Shown one piece after another: positions 34,539 to 43,553 of a stretch of DNA of 64,000 nucleotides. Below the pieces are notes generated by a model, which searched no databases, was not told where the DNA came from, and was given only the letters and a program-made list of their open reading frames with translations. Made by a program: the position numbers and the translations under genes. Positions within the stretch are counted from its first letter, which is position 1, and the number at the start of each line of letters is the position of its first letter. The DNA comes from Bacteroidota bacterium (GTDB lineage Bacteria > Bacteroidota > Bacteroidia > Chitinophagales > Chitinophagaceae): the NCBI GenBank assembly GCA_947452555.1, contig CANGDH010000001.1, forward strand, positions 62,001 to 126,000, in the 5' to 3' direction.

Positions 34539-34730
34539 ATGTTAGAACGTTATATTAGAGCAATCGCAGGAAGTTTTATTTCCATTAGTGTATTATTGGC
34601 AGTTTTTGTCAATATTAATTGGGTCTGGTTTACATTATTCGTTGGATTAAATTTACTTCAGTCTTCAATTACTAAATGGTGTTTAATGGAAGAGATCTTA
34701 AAAAAACTAGGAGTAAAAAATAGTATTTAG
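34539..34730 (+). CDS. DUF2892 family small membrane protein
   Basis: The 63-residue protein has two hydrophobic segments (AIAGSFISISVLLAVFVNIN and WFTLFVGLNLLQSSITKW) followed by CLMEEILKKLGVKN. This is the DUF2892 pattern, in which the second helix ends at a Cys-containing turn and an ILKKLG-type tail. Relatives occur fused or adjacent to rhodanese and other sulfur-handling proteins. Last gene of the efflux operon, 14 bases after the PII-like gene. Its function is unknown; the context fits sulfur-species handling at the membrane. Confidence 0.8.
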   Translation: MLERYIRAIAGSFISISVLLAVFVNINWVWFTLFVGLNLLQSSITKWCLMEEILKKLGVKNSI

Positions 34731-34821
34731 TTGCTCATTTTATAACAGGTATGATGTTGAGAAAATGGAAGTAACATTATAGTGAAGTTGAAAATGTATA
34801 AGGGAGAAGCGCTTATTTGAC

Positions 34822-35493
34822 TTATTGATGTTTTAGTGCTTCTCTTATAGATAGGGACGATAGTGTAGGATGTACTTTCACAAAATTTACAACCCATTTG
34901 TCGTCGGTATTTGCATAGGCACGTAATGCCCATCCAATAGCCTTTCTAATAAAGAAATCTTCCTCTAGTATACAATGTTCAATATATTCAGAAAGCAATA
35001 GTGTATTTGTTTTGTCTTTGTACATAAGCTGAAATAATATACTCATTCGTTTCAACCATTTATTTTTAGAACGATTCCATTTATGTGTATATGGTGCAAT
35101 TAGTTCAGGATATTGAATAAAGAATTTTCCAATCACATGTGAATTAGTGCTATCCACTGAATCCCACCAACTATTATGTGTTATCATCCATTCAATTAGG
35201 GGTAAGGTTTTTTTACACCATAATTTTTTATGATATCCGAGTAATTCAATTGCAAAATAATGTAGTTCACGTTGTGGTTCGTCAAAGCACTCCTTGATTA
35301 ATTGGACTAATTCATTATGGTCTACTATTGGATGTGATTTGTAAAATGCTTTACAAATGGTTCTTCTTAATGGTGTTTTAATTCCGTAAAACTCAAATTG
35401 ATTTAATAAGTACGCTTTAGCACCTTTTGCAATAATTGCATTAGCGTTAGTCGCATATTTCTTTTTAATTTCTTTTAAATAGGGGTGGGGCAT
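34822..35493 (-). CDS. AlkD-like DNA alkylation repair protein (HEAT-repeat glycosylase)
   Basis: The 223-residue all-helical protein matches AlkD DNA glycosylases, which excise N3- and N7-alkylated purines without base flipping. The catalytic trio is at the same positions as in the characterised family member: Trp109, Asp113-114 region in NSWWDSVDSTN, and Trp187 in KAIGWALRAYA. HEAT-like helices run throughout. No signal peptide is present. It starts at the ATG at 35491-35493 and is convergent with the efflux operon. A Gfo/Idh gene lies upstream in the same direction. Confidence 0.92.
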   Translation of the reverse strand: MPHPYLKEIKKKYATNANAIIAKGAKAYLLNQFEFYGIKTPLRRTICKAFYKSHPIVDHNELVQLIKECFDEPQRELHYFAIELLGYHKKLWCKKTLPLIEWMITHNSWWDSVDSTNSHVIGKFFIQYPELIAPYTHKWNRSKNKWLKRMSILFQLMYKDKTNTLLLSEYIEHCILEEDFFIRKAIGWALRAYANTDDKWVVNFVKVHPTLSSLSIREALKHQ

Positions 35494-35524
35494 AGTTAAA
35501 TGGATGACTTAGCTATTTGTTTTT

Positions 35525-36562
35525 TTAAACTCCAACTACTCTTTTATTAAAAGCACTATTGCGTGCGGCTTCCAATACACGAATAATATTCTTACCTTCT
35601 TCTGCACTTGTTGGAACTGGCGCGTTATTTAAAATTGCATCCGCCATTTTCTCATAAAATATTCCATAGTTACCTGCGATACTAGGTACAATACGATTAG
35701 TTATTAATCCATTATGATCTGTATATAATGTCCCATAATCCGTTGCTGCTTCCTCGCCCCAATTTGGTGTATATGGTTTTTTACCTGCAATCAAATCAGC
35801 TTCTTGAACATCTGAACGGTTTTTGATAAAATCACCCTTAGTTCCATAAATTTTATAAGCTGGTAATGAAGTCATAAATACCATGCCACTTGTAAGTGTT
35901 ATTCTATGACTTGGATAATATAATATCATGCTAAAGTAATCGTCGACTAGAGATACTTTTCGTGTAATTCTAATGTCAGCAAACACCGCTAAAGGCATGC
36001 CTGATAATACTAAGGCTTGGTCAACCAAATGTGGACCTAGGTCGTATAATAAACCTGCACCTGGTGTTACGGCCTCTTTGTGTGCTTTAGGGCTTAAATT
36101 AGTTCTGTATCTTTCAAAAGAAATTTGAATGTCTAAAAAATTACCAATCTCTTCTTCTACTATTAATTTTTGAAGGGTCATAAAATCGGCATCGTAACGT
36201 CGATTTTGATATACGGCTAATTTTAATTCTTTTTTTTGAGCAAGTTCATCTAGTTCCTGTGCTTCCGCCGAACTAATAGTGAATGCTTTCTCACATACAA
36301 CATGTTTACCTGCTAATAATGCACTTTTAGTATACGCATAATGGGAATCATTGGGACTGTTCACAATCACCAAATCAATAATTGGATCTGCTAATAATTC
36401 CTCATAAGTAGCATAGGATTTTGCATTTGGGTAAATGGACTGAATATTTTTTTGAGTTCTTTCCCAACTACCTACTAAATTAAAGTTAGGGTTAGCGTCT
36501 AAGAATGGTGCGTGAAATACTTTACCACTCATGCCAAAGGATACTAGTGCTGCGTTTATCAT
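35525..36562 (-). CDS. Gfo/Idh/MocA family oxidoreductase
   Basis: The 345-residue protein starts with MINAALVSFGMSGKVFHAPF, the Rossmann nucleotide-binding start of the family. It contains AGKHVVCEKAFTISSAEAQE, the conserved Lys-containing segment (EKA instead of the common EKP), and TPGAGLLYDLGPHLVDQALV, with Asp and His of the active site. These are NAD(P)-dependent oxidoreductases acting on sugars or cyclitols; the substrate is unknown. The frame is complete and lies between the aconitase terminator and the AlkD-like gene, all leftward. Confidence 0.92.
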   Translation of the reverse strand: MINAALVSFGMSGKVFHAPFLDANPNFNLVGSWERTQKNIQSIYPNAKSYATYEELLADPIIDLVIVNSPNDSHYAYTKSALLAGKHVVCEKAFTISSAEAQELDELAQKKELKLAVYQNRRYDADFMTLQKLIVEEEIGNFLDIQISFERYRTNLSPKAHKEAVTPGAGLLYDLGPHLVDQALVLSGMPLAVFADIRITRKVSLVDDYFSMILYYPSHRITLTSGMVFMTSLPAYKIYGTKGDFIKNRSDVQEADLIAGKKPYTPNWGEEAATDYGTLYTDHNGLITNRIVPSIAGNYGIFYEKMADAILNNAPVPTSAEEGKNIIRVLEAARNSAFNKRVVGV

Positions 36563-36573
36563 GCTTTAAAGAT

Positions 36574-36605
36574 AAAAAAAATCCCCCTGATTACTCAGAG
36601 GGATT
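36574..36605 (-). terminator. Rho-independent terminator of the aconitase gene
   Basis: On the minus strand an 11-bp stem (one mismatch) pairs AATCCCTCTGA with TCAGGGGGATT around a GTAA loop and runs into a stretch of T's. It lies between the acn stop and the next leftward gene. Confidence 0.85.
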
Positions 36606-36638
36606 ATAAAAATTAGTCAGTTGACCTAGTTGTAAATC

Positions 36639-38906
36639 TTATCCAGCAACTTGCTTTCTGATAATGTTCAATGCTCCACCAGCTTTGAACCACTCAATTT
36701 GTTGTTGGTTATAGGTATGGTTTGCTTTGATAGTATCAGTAGATCCGTCCTTATGTGTGAAAATTAAAGTAAGTGGAGTTTCTGGCGCAAAGCTAGTTAA
36801 ACCTAATACGTCGATTGTGTCATCTTCTTGAATTTTATCGTAGTCTGCCTTATCTGCAAAAGTCAAAGCCAACATACCTTGTTTTTTCAAGTTGGTTTCA
36901 TGAATACGTGCAAAAGACTTAGTCAATACAACTCTAACACCTAAATGTCTTGGTTCCATTGCAGCATGCTCTCTTGAGCTTCCTTCTCCGTAGTTTTCGT
37001 CTCCCACTACGATCGTTCCTACTCCAGCTGCTTTATAAGCTCTTTGTGTGTTTGGAACGGTATCGTAATTGCCATTTATTTGACTCTTAACATTGTCTGT
37101 TTTTTCGTTGAAGAAGTTTACAGCACCTATTAATAAGTTGTTGGAGATATTGTCTAAGTGACCACGGAACTTTAACCATGGACCTGCCATAGAGATATGA
37201 TCCGTTGTACATTTACCTTTTGCTTTAATTAATAATTTCAAAGACTTTAAGTCAGTTCCTTCCCACGCTGTGAAAGGATCCAATAATTGTAAACGTTTTG
37301 AAGTCGGGTCTACTGCGACCACTACATGAGAACCGTCTTCTGCTGGTGCTTGGTAGCCTGCATCTTCAACATCAAAACCTTTTACTGGTAATTCATATCC
37401 AGTAGGAGGGTCTAATTTTACCTGCTCGCCTTTATCATTTGTTAAAGTATCTGTTAATGGATTGAAAGTTAAATCACCAGCGATAGCTAATGCAGTAACT
37501 AATTCAGGAGAACCTACAAATGCATAAGTATTAGGATTGCCGTCTGCACGCTTTGCAAAGTTTCTATTGAAAGAATGTACAATTGTGTTTTTCTCTTTTT
37601 TCTCGGCACCTACACGCTCCCACATTCCAATACAAGGTCCACATGCATTCGCAAAAACTTTAGCACCAATTTTACTAAATACGTCTAAGAAACCATCTCT
37701 TTCAATAGTATATCTTACTAGCTCAGAACCTGGTGTGATCATGTATTCTGCCTTAGTTGTTAGTCCTTTTTCAGCAACTTGTTTTGCTAAACTTACTGCA
37801 CGGCTAATATCTTCATAAGAAGAGTTCGTACAACTTCCAATTAAACCAACTTCAATTTTTGTAGGCCATCCGTTTGCTAAAGCCACTTCTTTCATTTTAG
37901 AAATTGGTGTCGCTAAATCTGGAGTGAATGGTCCGTTTAAATGGGGTTCTAAAGTATTTAAATCAATTTCGATTACTTCGTCAAAATATTTTTCAGGGTT
38001 TGCATATACTTCAGCATCTGCAGTTAAATGTTCAGCAACGCCATCAGCTAATGCTGCAACGTCCGCACGTCCTGTAGAAGCCAAATAGCGACTCATGCTT
38101 GAGTCATAACCAAAAGTAGAAGTGGTTGCACCAATTTCTGCACCCATATTACAAATGGTTCCTTTACCAGTACAGCTCATGCTTGTTGCGCCTTCTCCAA
38201 AATATTCAACAATAGCACCAGTACCCCCTTTTACAGTTAAGATACCAGCCACTTTTAAGATAACGTCTTTTGGAGCTGCCCAGCCATTCAATTTACCTTT
38301 TAATTTAATGCCAATTAGTTTAGGCCATTTTAATTCCCAAGCCAATCCTGCCATTACATCACAAGCATCAGCACCACCAACACCAATTGCTAACATGCCT
38401 AGTCCACCCGCATTAACAGTATGAGAATCGGTACCAATCATTAATCCACCTGGGAAAGCGTAGTTTTCTAAAACTACTTGGTGAATAATTCCAGCACCTG
38501 GTTTCCAAAAACCTAAACCATATTTATTAGACACAGAAGCTAAGAAATCGTACACTTCTTTGCTTTCTGTTGTTGCTACTTGTAAGTCTTGTTTTGCTTC
38601 TACTTTTGCAGAGATCAAATGATCACAATGCACTGTACTTGGTACTGCCACTTTTGGACGACCTGCTTGCATAAATTGCAATAAAGCCATTTGAGCTGTT
38701 GCGTCTTGCATTGCTACACGGTCTGGCGCGAAATCAACATAAGAACCACCTCTTTCGAAGCCTTCTAATTTTTGATCACTATGTAAATGAGAGAATAAAA
38801 TTTTCTCCGATAAGGTAAGGGGACGGCCCAATAATTTACGAGCTGCTTCCACTTTTGCTGGCATTTCAGCATACACTTTTTTGATCATTTCAATATCAAA
38901 AGCCAT
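36639..38906 (-). CDS. acn: Aconitate hydratase
   Basis: This 755-residue protein is a full-length aconitase of mitochondrial type, converting citrate to isocitrate in the citric acid cycle. It has the three 4Fe-4S Cys ligands ([13 protein letters not shown] and [14 protein letters not shown]), [16 protein letters not shown], and the swivel domain with [20 protein letters not shown] and the Arg of [16 protein letters not shown]. No signal peptide. It is flanked by its own -7 element and a strong terminator, so it is monocistronic. Confidence 0.96.
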   Translation of the reverse strand: MAFDIEMIKKVYAEMPAKVEAARKLLGRPLTLSEKILFSHLHSDQKLEGFERGGSYVDFAPDRVAMQDATAQMALLQFMQAGRPKVAVPSTVHCDHLISAKVEAKQDLQVATTESKEVYDFLASVSNKYGLGFWKPGAGIIHQVVLENYAFPGGLMIGTDSHTVNAGGLGMLAIGVGGADACDVMAGLAWELKWPKLIGIKLKGKLNGWAAPKDVILKVAGILTVKGGTGAIVEYFGEGATSMSCTGKGTICNMGAEIGATTSTFGYDSSMSRYLASTGRADVAALADGVAEHLTADAEVYANPEKYFDEVIEIDLNTLEPHLNGPFTPDLATPISKMKEVALANGWPTKIEVGLIGSCTNSSYEDISRAVSLAKQVAEKGLTTKAEYMITPGSELVRYTIERDGFLDVFSKIGAKVFANACGPCIGMWERVGAEKKEKNTIVHSFNRNFAKRADGNPNTYAFVGSPELVTALAIAGDLTFNPLTDTLTNDKGEQVKLDPPTGYELPVKGFDVEDAGYQAPAEDGSHVVVAVDPTSKRLQLLDPFTAWEGTDLKSLKLLIKAKGKCTTDHISMAGPWLKFRGHLDNISNNLLIGAVNFFNEKTDNVKSQINGNYDTVPNTQRAYKAAGVGTIVVGDENYGEGSSREHAAMEPRHLGVRVVLTKSFARIHETNLKKQGMLALTFADKADYDKIQEDDTIDVLGLTSFAPETPLTLIFTHKDGSTDTIKANHTYNQQQIEWFKAGGALNIIRKQVAG

Positions 38907-38935
38907 AGTTGTAGATTTTAGTGTTAAAACTGCTG

Positions 38936-38943
38936 CAAAGGTA
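38936..38943 (-). promoter_or_regulatory. Putative -7 promoter element (TACCTTTG) for aconitase
   Basis: TACCTTTG on the minus strand fits TAnnTTTG and ends 29 bases before the acn ATG. No clear -33 element. Confidence 0.4.
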
Positions 38944-38967
38944 AGCCAAAATGCGGATTTTTTTTGA

Positions 38968-38975
38968 TAGTTTTG
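38968..38975 (+). promoter_or_regulatory. Putative -7 promoter element (TAGTTTTG) for the PspC-type gene
   Basis: TAGTTTTG fits TAnnTTTG and ends 20 bases before the ATG at 38996. It lies back to back with the aconitase promoter element. Confidence 0.4.
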
Positions 38976-38995
38976 GCTAAAGAATTCAACAGTTT

Positions 38996-39214
38996 ATGAT
39001 CCAAAAAATGAAAGATTTTCTAGAATTGCATGCTTTTGGGGTATGTTCCGCCATTGGGGAGCGACTTGGAATTGCCAGTTCTAAGATAAGGATGTGGTTT
39101 ATCTACATTTCTTTCCTGACTTTTGGGTCTCCTGTAATTGTTTACATGATACTAGCTTTTGTGCGCAGTATTAAGCATTATATACTTTTAGGGAAAAGAA
39201 ATCCTTTAAATTAA
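38996..39214 (+). CDS. PspC-domain-like small membrane protein
   Basis: The 72-residue protein contains FGVCSAIGERLGIASSKIRM, a PspC-type stretch, followed by the hydrophobic segment FIYISFLTFGSPVIVYMILA. In other bacteria PspC partners the membrane-stress phage-shock system, but many small PspC-domain proteins in Bacteroidota have no known partner. No pspA/B neighbour is present. Its last 4 bases overlap the convergent kdsA gene. It is divergent from acn. Confidence 0.8.
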   Translation: MIQKMKDFLELHAFGVCSAIGERLGIASSKIRMWFIYISFLTFGSPVIVYMILAFVRSIKHYILLGKRNPLN

Positions 39215-40035
39215 ATTACTGCTCTTCTTAGTCTTACTAATTTCTCTAATAAGGGCTCTAATAATTCCAATCTTAACATATTTGCACCGTCACTTTTAGC
39301 AACTGCTGGATTAGGATGCGTTTCAATAAATAATCCGTCCGCGCCAGTGGCGATAGCTGCTTTTGCAATAGTTTCAATTAGACTAGGGTTGCCTCCTGTT
39401 ATACCCGAAGTTTGGTTGGGTTGTTGTAATGAATGGGTACAGTCCATAATTACAGGGACATTATTTTCTGCCATGGCAGGAATATTTCGGTAATCTACCA
39501 CTAAGTCCTGGTATCCAAAAGTGTTACCTCTTTCTGTTAACATTATTCTTTCATTGCCAGCTAATCTAATTTTATCCACTGCAAATTTCATAGAGGAGCC
39601 ACTTAAAAATTGTCCTTTTTTTACGTTTACAATTTTGCCGGTTTCCGCGGCTGCAATTAGTAAGTCGGTTTGACGACATAAAAATGCAGGTATTTGTAAT
39701 ATGTCAATAAATTGAGCGGCTATTGCTGCTTCTTCGTGTGCGTGAATATCTGATGTAGTAGGAACATTAAACTTAGTACCTACTTTTTTTATTAATTCCA
39801 TTCCAGTGTCATCTCCAATTCCAGTGAAAGAATTAGCACTAGTTCTGTTGGCTTTTCTATAGCTTGCTTTAAAAACATAGGGGATACCTAAATTTTTACA
39901 TATGGTTGAAACCTTTTCTCCAATTTCCATTACAAGTTCCTCGCTTTCTACAACACAAGGACCAGCGATTAAGAAAAAATTATTAGGGTCGTAAGTTTGA
40001 GCTTTAAAATGGTCTTGTAAATAAGAAGGGATCAT
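39211..40035 (-). CDS. kdsA: 3-deoxy-8-phosphooctulonate synthase (KDO-8-P synthase)
   Basis: KdsA condenses arabinose-5-phosphate with phosphoenolpyruvate to form KDO-8-phosphate for the LPS core. The 274-residue protein shows the family segments FFLIAGPCVVESEE, FKASYRKANRTSANSFTG, VPTTSDIHAHEEA, FLCRQTDLLIAAAETGKIVN, KGQFLSGSSMK and FIETHPNPAVAKSDGANM. Length and motifs are standard. The presence of a GT9 heptosyltransferase in the window supports LPS synthesis. It ends a leftward series that starts with parA. Confidence 0.96.
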   Translation of the reverse strand: MIPSYLQDHFKAQTYDPNNFFLIAGPCVVESEELVMEIGEKVSTICKNLGIPYVFKASYRKANRTSANSFTGIGDDTGMELIKKVGTKFNVPTTSDIHAHEEAAIAAQFIDILQIPAFLCRQTDLLIAAAETGKIVNVKKGQFLSGSSMKFAVDKIRLAGNERIMLTERGNTFGYQDLVVDYRNIPAMAENNVPVIMDCTHSLQQPNQTSGITGGNPSLIETIAKAAIATGADGLFIETHPNPAVAKSDGANMLRLELLEPLLEKLVRLRRAVI

Positions 40036-40054
40036 GTGATTAAATTTTCGAGAT

Positions 40055-40062
40055 CAAAGATA
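40055..40062 (-). promoter_or_regulatory. Putative -7 promoter element (TATCTTTG) for kdsA
   Basis: TATCTTTG on the minus strand fits TAnnTTTG and ends 19 bases before the kdsA ATG, inside the 53-base gap after the outer-membrane protein gene. Confidence 0.35.
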
Positions 40063-40088
40063 ATGATTTCAACTCAGAGGGAGTGTAG

Positions 40089-40841
40089 TTAAAATCTTAA
40101 ACCTAGAGTAATACCAGCTCCTCTAATTCCAGCCCAAGGGCCAGTCATGTCAGCTATCGCACCTGTACTATTAACAGTAGCCTTAATTTTTAGAGGGTTT
40201 GCTTGTATTTCGTTAAGATTTTTTTGAAGTGCTGCTTGTGCTTCAGTAGGTAGTTTTTCGGGAGCTACGAATTCTAGTTTACCATTGGATGAACCATAAT
40301 GCCCTCCAATTATCCAAATATCTAAAACAAGTTTAGTTAATAGTTGCTGTTGAATTCCCACATAAACTCCCACACTTTGGGATCGTATAGTTCCTTCCAA
40401 ATTAGCAGTCTTTGTAATTGGAGACAATCCAATCCCTGCGATATTAGGCGTATAGGTATAGGCGAGTGGCACAGTTAAATCAAAGTTGGCGAACCTTGCA
40501 TATGGTGCAATATAAAAGCCGGACATCTTTTGAATACCTAAATAAAATCTGCTTTCAAACGTGATTGCGTTATTGCCAATTTTAAAATTATCAAAATTAA
40601 TATCACTGCTTTTAATAAAATTCTTTGCTATGGCTTTTAGTGGGATATTAGATTTTGGCATGGTTCTATAACTTATAGAAAGAGAAACAAAGGGGAGTAT
40701 GTTTTTTTCAAAAGTTAAGTTATAGTTCTTTAAGGCGTCAGCAGAAAGGTTGGTCTTTAAAATATTATCTCCTCCAATTAAACTTTGTGCATTTGTTTGC
40801 AAAGCAGCAAATAGGAATGACAATAAAACTAATTTTTTCAT
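40089..40841 (-). CDS. Putative outer-membrane beta-barrel protein
   Basis: The 250-residue protein has a signal peptide (about 1-18, cleavage after TNA-Q). Alternating aromatic/hydrophobic beta strands follow (YNLTFEKNILPFVSLSISYR, SGFYIAPYARFANFDLTVPL, SVGVYVGIQQQLLTKLVLDI), and it ends in a barrel-type terminus AGITLGLRF. It resembles DUF3575-like proteins of Bacteroidota, with low certainty. Function is unknown. It lies between an Rrf2 regulator gene and kdsA, all in one direction with short gaps. Confidence 0.7.
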   Translation of the reverse strand: MKKLVLLSFLFAALQTNAQSLIGGDNILKTNLSADALKNYNLTFEKNILPFVSLSISYRTMPKSNIPLKAIAKNFIKSSDINFDNFKIGNNAITFESRFYLGIQKMSGFYIAPYARFANFDLTVPLAYTYTPNIAGIGLSPITKTANLEGTIRSQSVGVYVGIQQQLLTKLVLDIWIIGGHYGSSNGKLEFVAPEKLPTEAQAALQKNLNEIQANPLKIKATVNSTGAIADMTGPWAGIRGAGITLGLRF

Positions 40842-40873
40842 AGTGTTTAAATTAAAGAGATTAGTATAAAAAA

Positions 40874-41293
40874 TTACTTTACTTTTTTATAGGACAGATC
40901 TGCAACAGTGCGTTTGTCCAATACTGCTAATGTGTTATCTCTAACTTCTAACATCACTTTATTAATACCGCATTTCTTCTCATTGCACTCGTCGCATTTT
41001 TTATAGTAGTTAAGACTTACGCAGGGAAGAAGTGCAATTGGCCCTTCAACGACTCTGAAAATAGCAGATAATTTAATTTTATTAGGAGGCAAGGCGAAAA
41101 AATAACCACCATGTTTTCCTTTTTTACTATCTAAAAATCCTGCTTTTTTTAGCTCTAATAAAATATTCTCTAAGAATTTTAAAGGTATATGTTTATTTGC
41201 AGCTATATCAGCTATTAATATAGGTTCCTCTGTGGCAGTTTCTGCCATGAAAGAGAGTGCCTGTAATGCGTATTGTGCTTTTTTAGATAACAT
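40874..41293 (-). CDS. Rrf2-family transcriptional regulator
   Basis: The 139-residue protein starts with the Rrf2 winged-helix signature MLSKKAQYALQALSFMAE, continues with IPLKFLENILLELKKAGFLD and SKKGKHGGYFFALPP, and has a Cys cluster (Cys91, Cys100, Cys103, Cys108). The cluster sits where IscR/NsrR-type members bind an Fe-S cluster; CysB/CymR-like members lack it. A redox- or Fe-S-sensing repressor is likely. It is placed between dapB and an outer-membrane protein gene. Its target sites are not known. Confidence 0.92.
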   Translation of the reverse strand: MLSKKAQYALQALSFMAETATEEPILIADIAANKHIPLKFLENILLELKKAGFLDSKKGKHGGYFFALPPNKIKLSAIFRVVEGPIALLPCVSLNYYKKCDECNEKKCGINKVMLEVRDNTLAVLDKRTVADLSYKKVK

Positions 41294-41308
41294 AAATTTA
41301 TAAATAAC

Positions 41309-42025
41309 TTATAACCCTAGTACGTCTTTCATAGTGAAGATACCACTTTTTTTATTCGCAAATTCCGCAGCTAAAACAGCGCCGCTTGCGAATCCTTTTC
41401 TTGTATGAGCGGTATGTATAATTTCAATATCATCAATAGGAGAGCTATACTTTACAATATGGGTACCGGGAGCAGGGTCAATACGTTCTGAATTGATAAT
41501 TAAGTCATTGGCATCAGCTGATGCAGCATTAACCCATTTCCTTTTTCTCCCAATAGCCGTTAATACTTGTTCTGCTAATGAAATAGCAGTACCACTTGGT
41601 GCATCTTTCTTTTCGGTATGATGTATTTCGGTCATGGATACATCATAGTCAGCATAGGGTTCCATTAGTTTTGCCAAAGTCTTATTAAGTTCAAAAAATA
41701 AATTAACACCAATACTGTAATTACTTGAATAAACTAAACATCCACATTTCGAATTGCAAGCTATTGCAACTTCATTCCATTTGTCTAACCATCCAGTAGA
41801 ACCACTTACTACGGGTACTCCAAATTCAATACATTTCATCACATTTTCAAAAGCACTATGAGGCCCTGTAAATTCTATGGCTACATCGGCTTTTTTTAAA
41901 TTGTCTGCAATGAAATCTTGACTATTATTCAAATCAATTTTTAGTACAATTTCGTGTCCTTTTTGGATGGCTATTTCTTCGATAGTTTTTCCCATTTTGC
42001 CATATCCAATTAGTGCTATTTTCAT
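41309..42025 (-). CDS. dapB: 4-hydroxy-tetrahydrodipicolinate reductase
   Basis: DapB reduces the product of DapA in the lysine/diaminopimelate pathway. The 238-residue protein has the Rossmann start MKIALIGYGKMGKTIEEIA, the family signature AIEFTGPHSAFENVMKCIEF, SSNYSIGVNLFFELNKTLAK, and the catalytic region EIHHTEKKDAPSGTAISLAE with the His-His and Lys residues. It is slightly short compared with the E. coli enzyme, as usual in this phylum. It is not linked to dapD, found 35 kb away. Confidence 0.95.
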   Translation of the reverse strand: MKIALIGYGKMGKTIEEIAIQKGHEIVLKIDLNNSQDFIADNLKKADVAIEFTGPHSAFENVMKCIEFGVPVVSGSTGWLDKWNEVAIACNSKCGCLVYSSNYSIGVNLFFELNKTLAKLMEPYADYDVSMTEIHHTEKKDAPSGTAISLAEQVLTAIGRKRKWVNAASADANDLIINSERIDPAPGTHIVKYSSPIDDIEIIHTAHTRKGFASGAVLAAEFANKKSGIFTMKDVLGL

Positions 42026-42049
42026 AATCGATGATTTATTCGCTACTAT

Positions 42050-42628
42050 TTATTTTGCGCTATTATTTTTAAAATGAAGTTGAAAAGATAAACCAGTTTG
42101 ATGAAACTGTGGTTGATAAGTTGGTTGAATTTTAAATGCAAGATTATTTGTAATGTCAAATTCTTTAAGTTGACCAGACACAGTAGCATCTACCACATTA
42201 ATTCCCCATGCTAAGATGAACCACATAATGGAATAGTCTCTGTCTTTTCTGAATACATTTCTATAACTCTGCAGTGAGCCTAAACTTAAATTTTTTAAAG
42301 TGGGGTCAATTTTTGCAAGATCTGATTCGTCCCCATTGGCTGCTTTAAATTTTGCTTCGTATGCAAATTTCGCTTTTTTGTATAAGTCTGAATTGTATTG
42401 AAAAGTTGCCGCAGGTATAGCTAAAGCTCCATATACTAGAGGAATTTTCCAATATTGTCTGTTATATGCTTGGCCCCATCCAGGAATTAATGCTGAACGC
42501 TTTGTTGCTCGACTAGGTATATGACGTGGCATTGAAAAAACAGCATCTTTTTTCAATTGGGTACTGTCCTGACTAAATGCAATTGATTGCATTGTGATAA
42601 AAAAAAATATAAATAAAGCCGGCTTCAT
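42050..42628 (-). CDS. DUF5683 family protein
   Basis: The 192-residue protein has a signal peptide (residues 1-19) and a core RSALIPGWGQAYNRQYWKIP with the DUF5683 pattern, a short Gly/Trp-rich motif also seen in DUF2452/TM2-like proteins, followed by a hydrophobic stretch VYGALAIPAATFQYNSDLYK. Its role is unknown. It is wedged between parB (one-base overlap, TAATG) and dapB, so it is cotranscribed with the chromosome-partitioning genes, a placement that may be conserved in the phylum (not verified). Confidence 0.8.
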   Translation of the reverse strand: MKPALFIFFFITMQSIAFSQDSTQLKKDAVFSMPRHIPSRATKRSALIPGWGQAYNRQYWKIPLVYGALAIPAATFQYNSDLYKKAKFAYEAKFKAANGDESDLAKIDPTLKNLSLGSLQSYRNVFRKDRDYSIMWFILAWGINVVDATVSGQLKEFDITNNLAFKIQPTYQPQFHQTGLSFQLHFKNNSAK

Positions 42629-43551
42629 TAGCTGATGCTTAATTGCATTGCTTCTAAAATTTTGTTTAATCCATTTAAATCTGCGTATTCAACAGTGATC
42701 TTACCACTACCGTTTTTTTGATGTTGTAAATGCACTTTAGTTGAAAAATGATCGCATAATTTGTCCTCTAATTTTTTATAAACAGGAGATAATTGATTTT
42801 TATTTGTGCTAGTATTAGTTGGTGTTGCTTTGTTTGCATTCCCCATTTTCTTCACCAATTCTTCTGTTTGGCGAACCGTTAAACCTTTTTCACTAATCTC
42901 TTTGAAAAGAAACAATTGTTTATCAATTTCTTTACCAATTAATATTTTAGCCAAGCTAACACTTAAGGTTCCCTTACGGACTGCTGCTTGTATTACTGGT
43001 GGTAATTCTAGTAGCCGAATATAGTTTGCAATAGTAGATCTGTCCTTGCCCATTCTTTCAGAAACTTTTTCTTGGGTATAGTTCAACTCTTGCATCATTC
43101 TTTGATAGCTTAATGCTACTTCAATTTCATTCAAGTCAACTCTTTGCAAGTTTTCTAGTAATGCCAGCTCTAATAGTTCTTGGTCATTGCCAGAACGGAT
43201 ATAAGCCGGAATATCTGTTAAACCTGCTAATTTAGAAGCACGGAATCTTCTTTCACCAGCTATCAATTGATATTTGCCATTTGGTAGTTGCGCAACTGTT
43301 ACTGGCTGAATAAGGTCATGTAATTTTATAGAATGTCTTAATTCTTGTAAAGCTATTTCATCAAAATCTTTTCTTGGATTCTTTGGATTTACTTGAATGT
43401 CTGCAAGCGGTATACGATTAGAAGCAACTGCTTTTTGAATTACAGCAGGTTGTACTTGACCAGCTTTGTTTTTATATTCCGCGTCTATTCCTTGTAATAA
43501 AGAACGTAGTCCTTTTCCAATCATATCTTTATTTGGGGTACTCTTACTCAT
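42628..43551 (-). CDS. parB: Chromosome-partitioning protein ParB/Spo0J
   Basis: The 307-residue protein contains the CTP-binding/N-engaging motif LIAGERRFRASKLAGLTDIP, a ParB-N segment IPLADIQVNPKNPRKDFDEI, and the helix-turn-helix region QEKVSERMGKDRSTIANYIR. The C-terminal dimerisation domain follows after a Thr/Asn-rich linker. It loads at parS sites and positions origins with ParA. A nearby parS was looked for and not seen. It overlaps the next gene by one base and follows parA by 2 bases. Confidence 0.95.
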   Translation of the reverse strand: MSKSTPNKDMIGKGLRSLLQGIDAEYKNKAGQVQPAVIQKAVASNRIPLADIQVNPKNPRKDFDEIALQELRHSIKLHDLIQPVTVAQLPNGKYQLIAGERRFRASKLAGLTDIPAYIRSGNDQELLELALLENLQRVDLNEIEVALSYQRMMQELNYTQEKVSERMGKDRSTIANYIRLLELPPVIQAAVRKGTLSVSLAKILIGKEIDKQLFLFKEISEKGLTVRQTEELVKKMGNANKATPTNTSTNKNQLSPVYKKLEDKLCDHFSTKVHLQHQKNGSGKITVEYADLNGLNKILEAMQLSIS

Positions 43552-43553
43552 AT

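Noticed and set aside
34804..34844. Inverted repeat GAGAAGC / GCTTCTC around the alkD-like stop
   Set aside because: Arms are short, 27 bases apart, and partly coding; no T-run. Probably chance.
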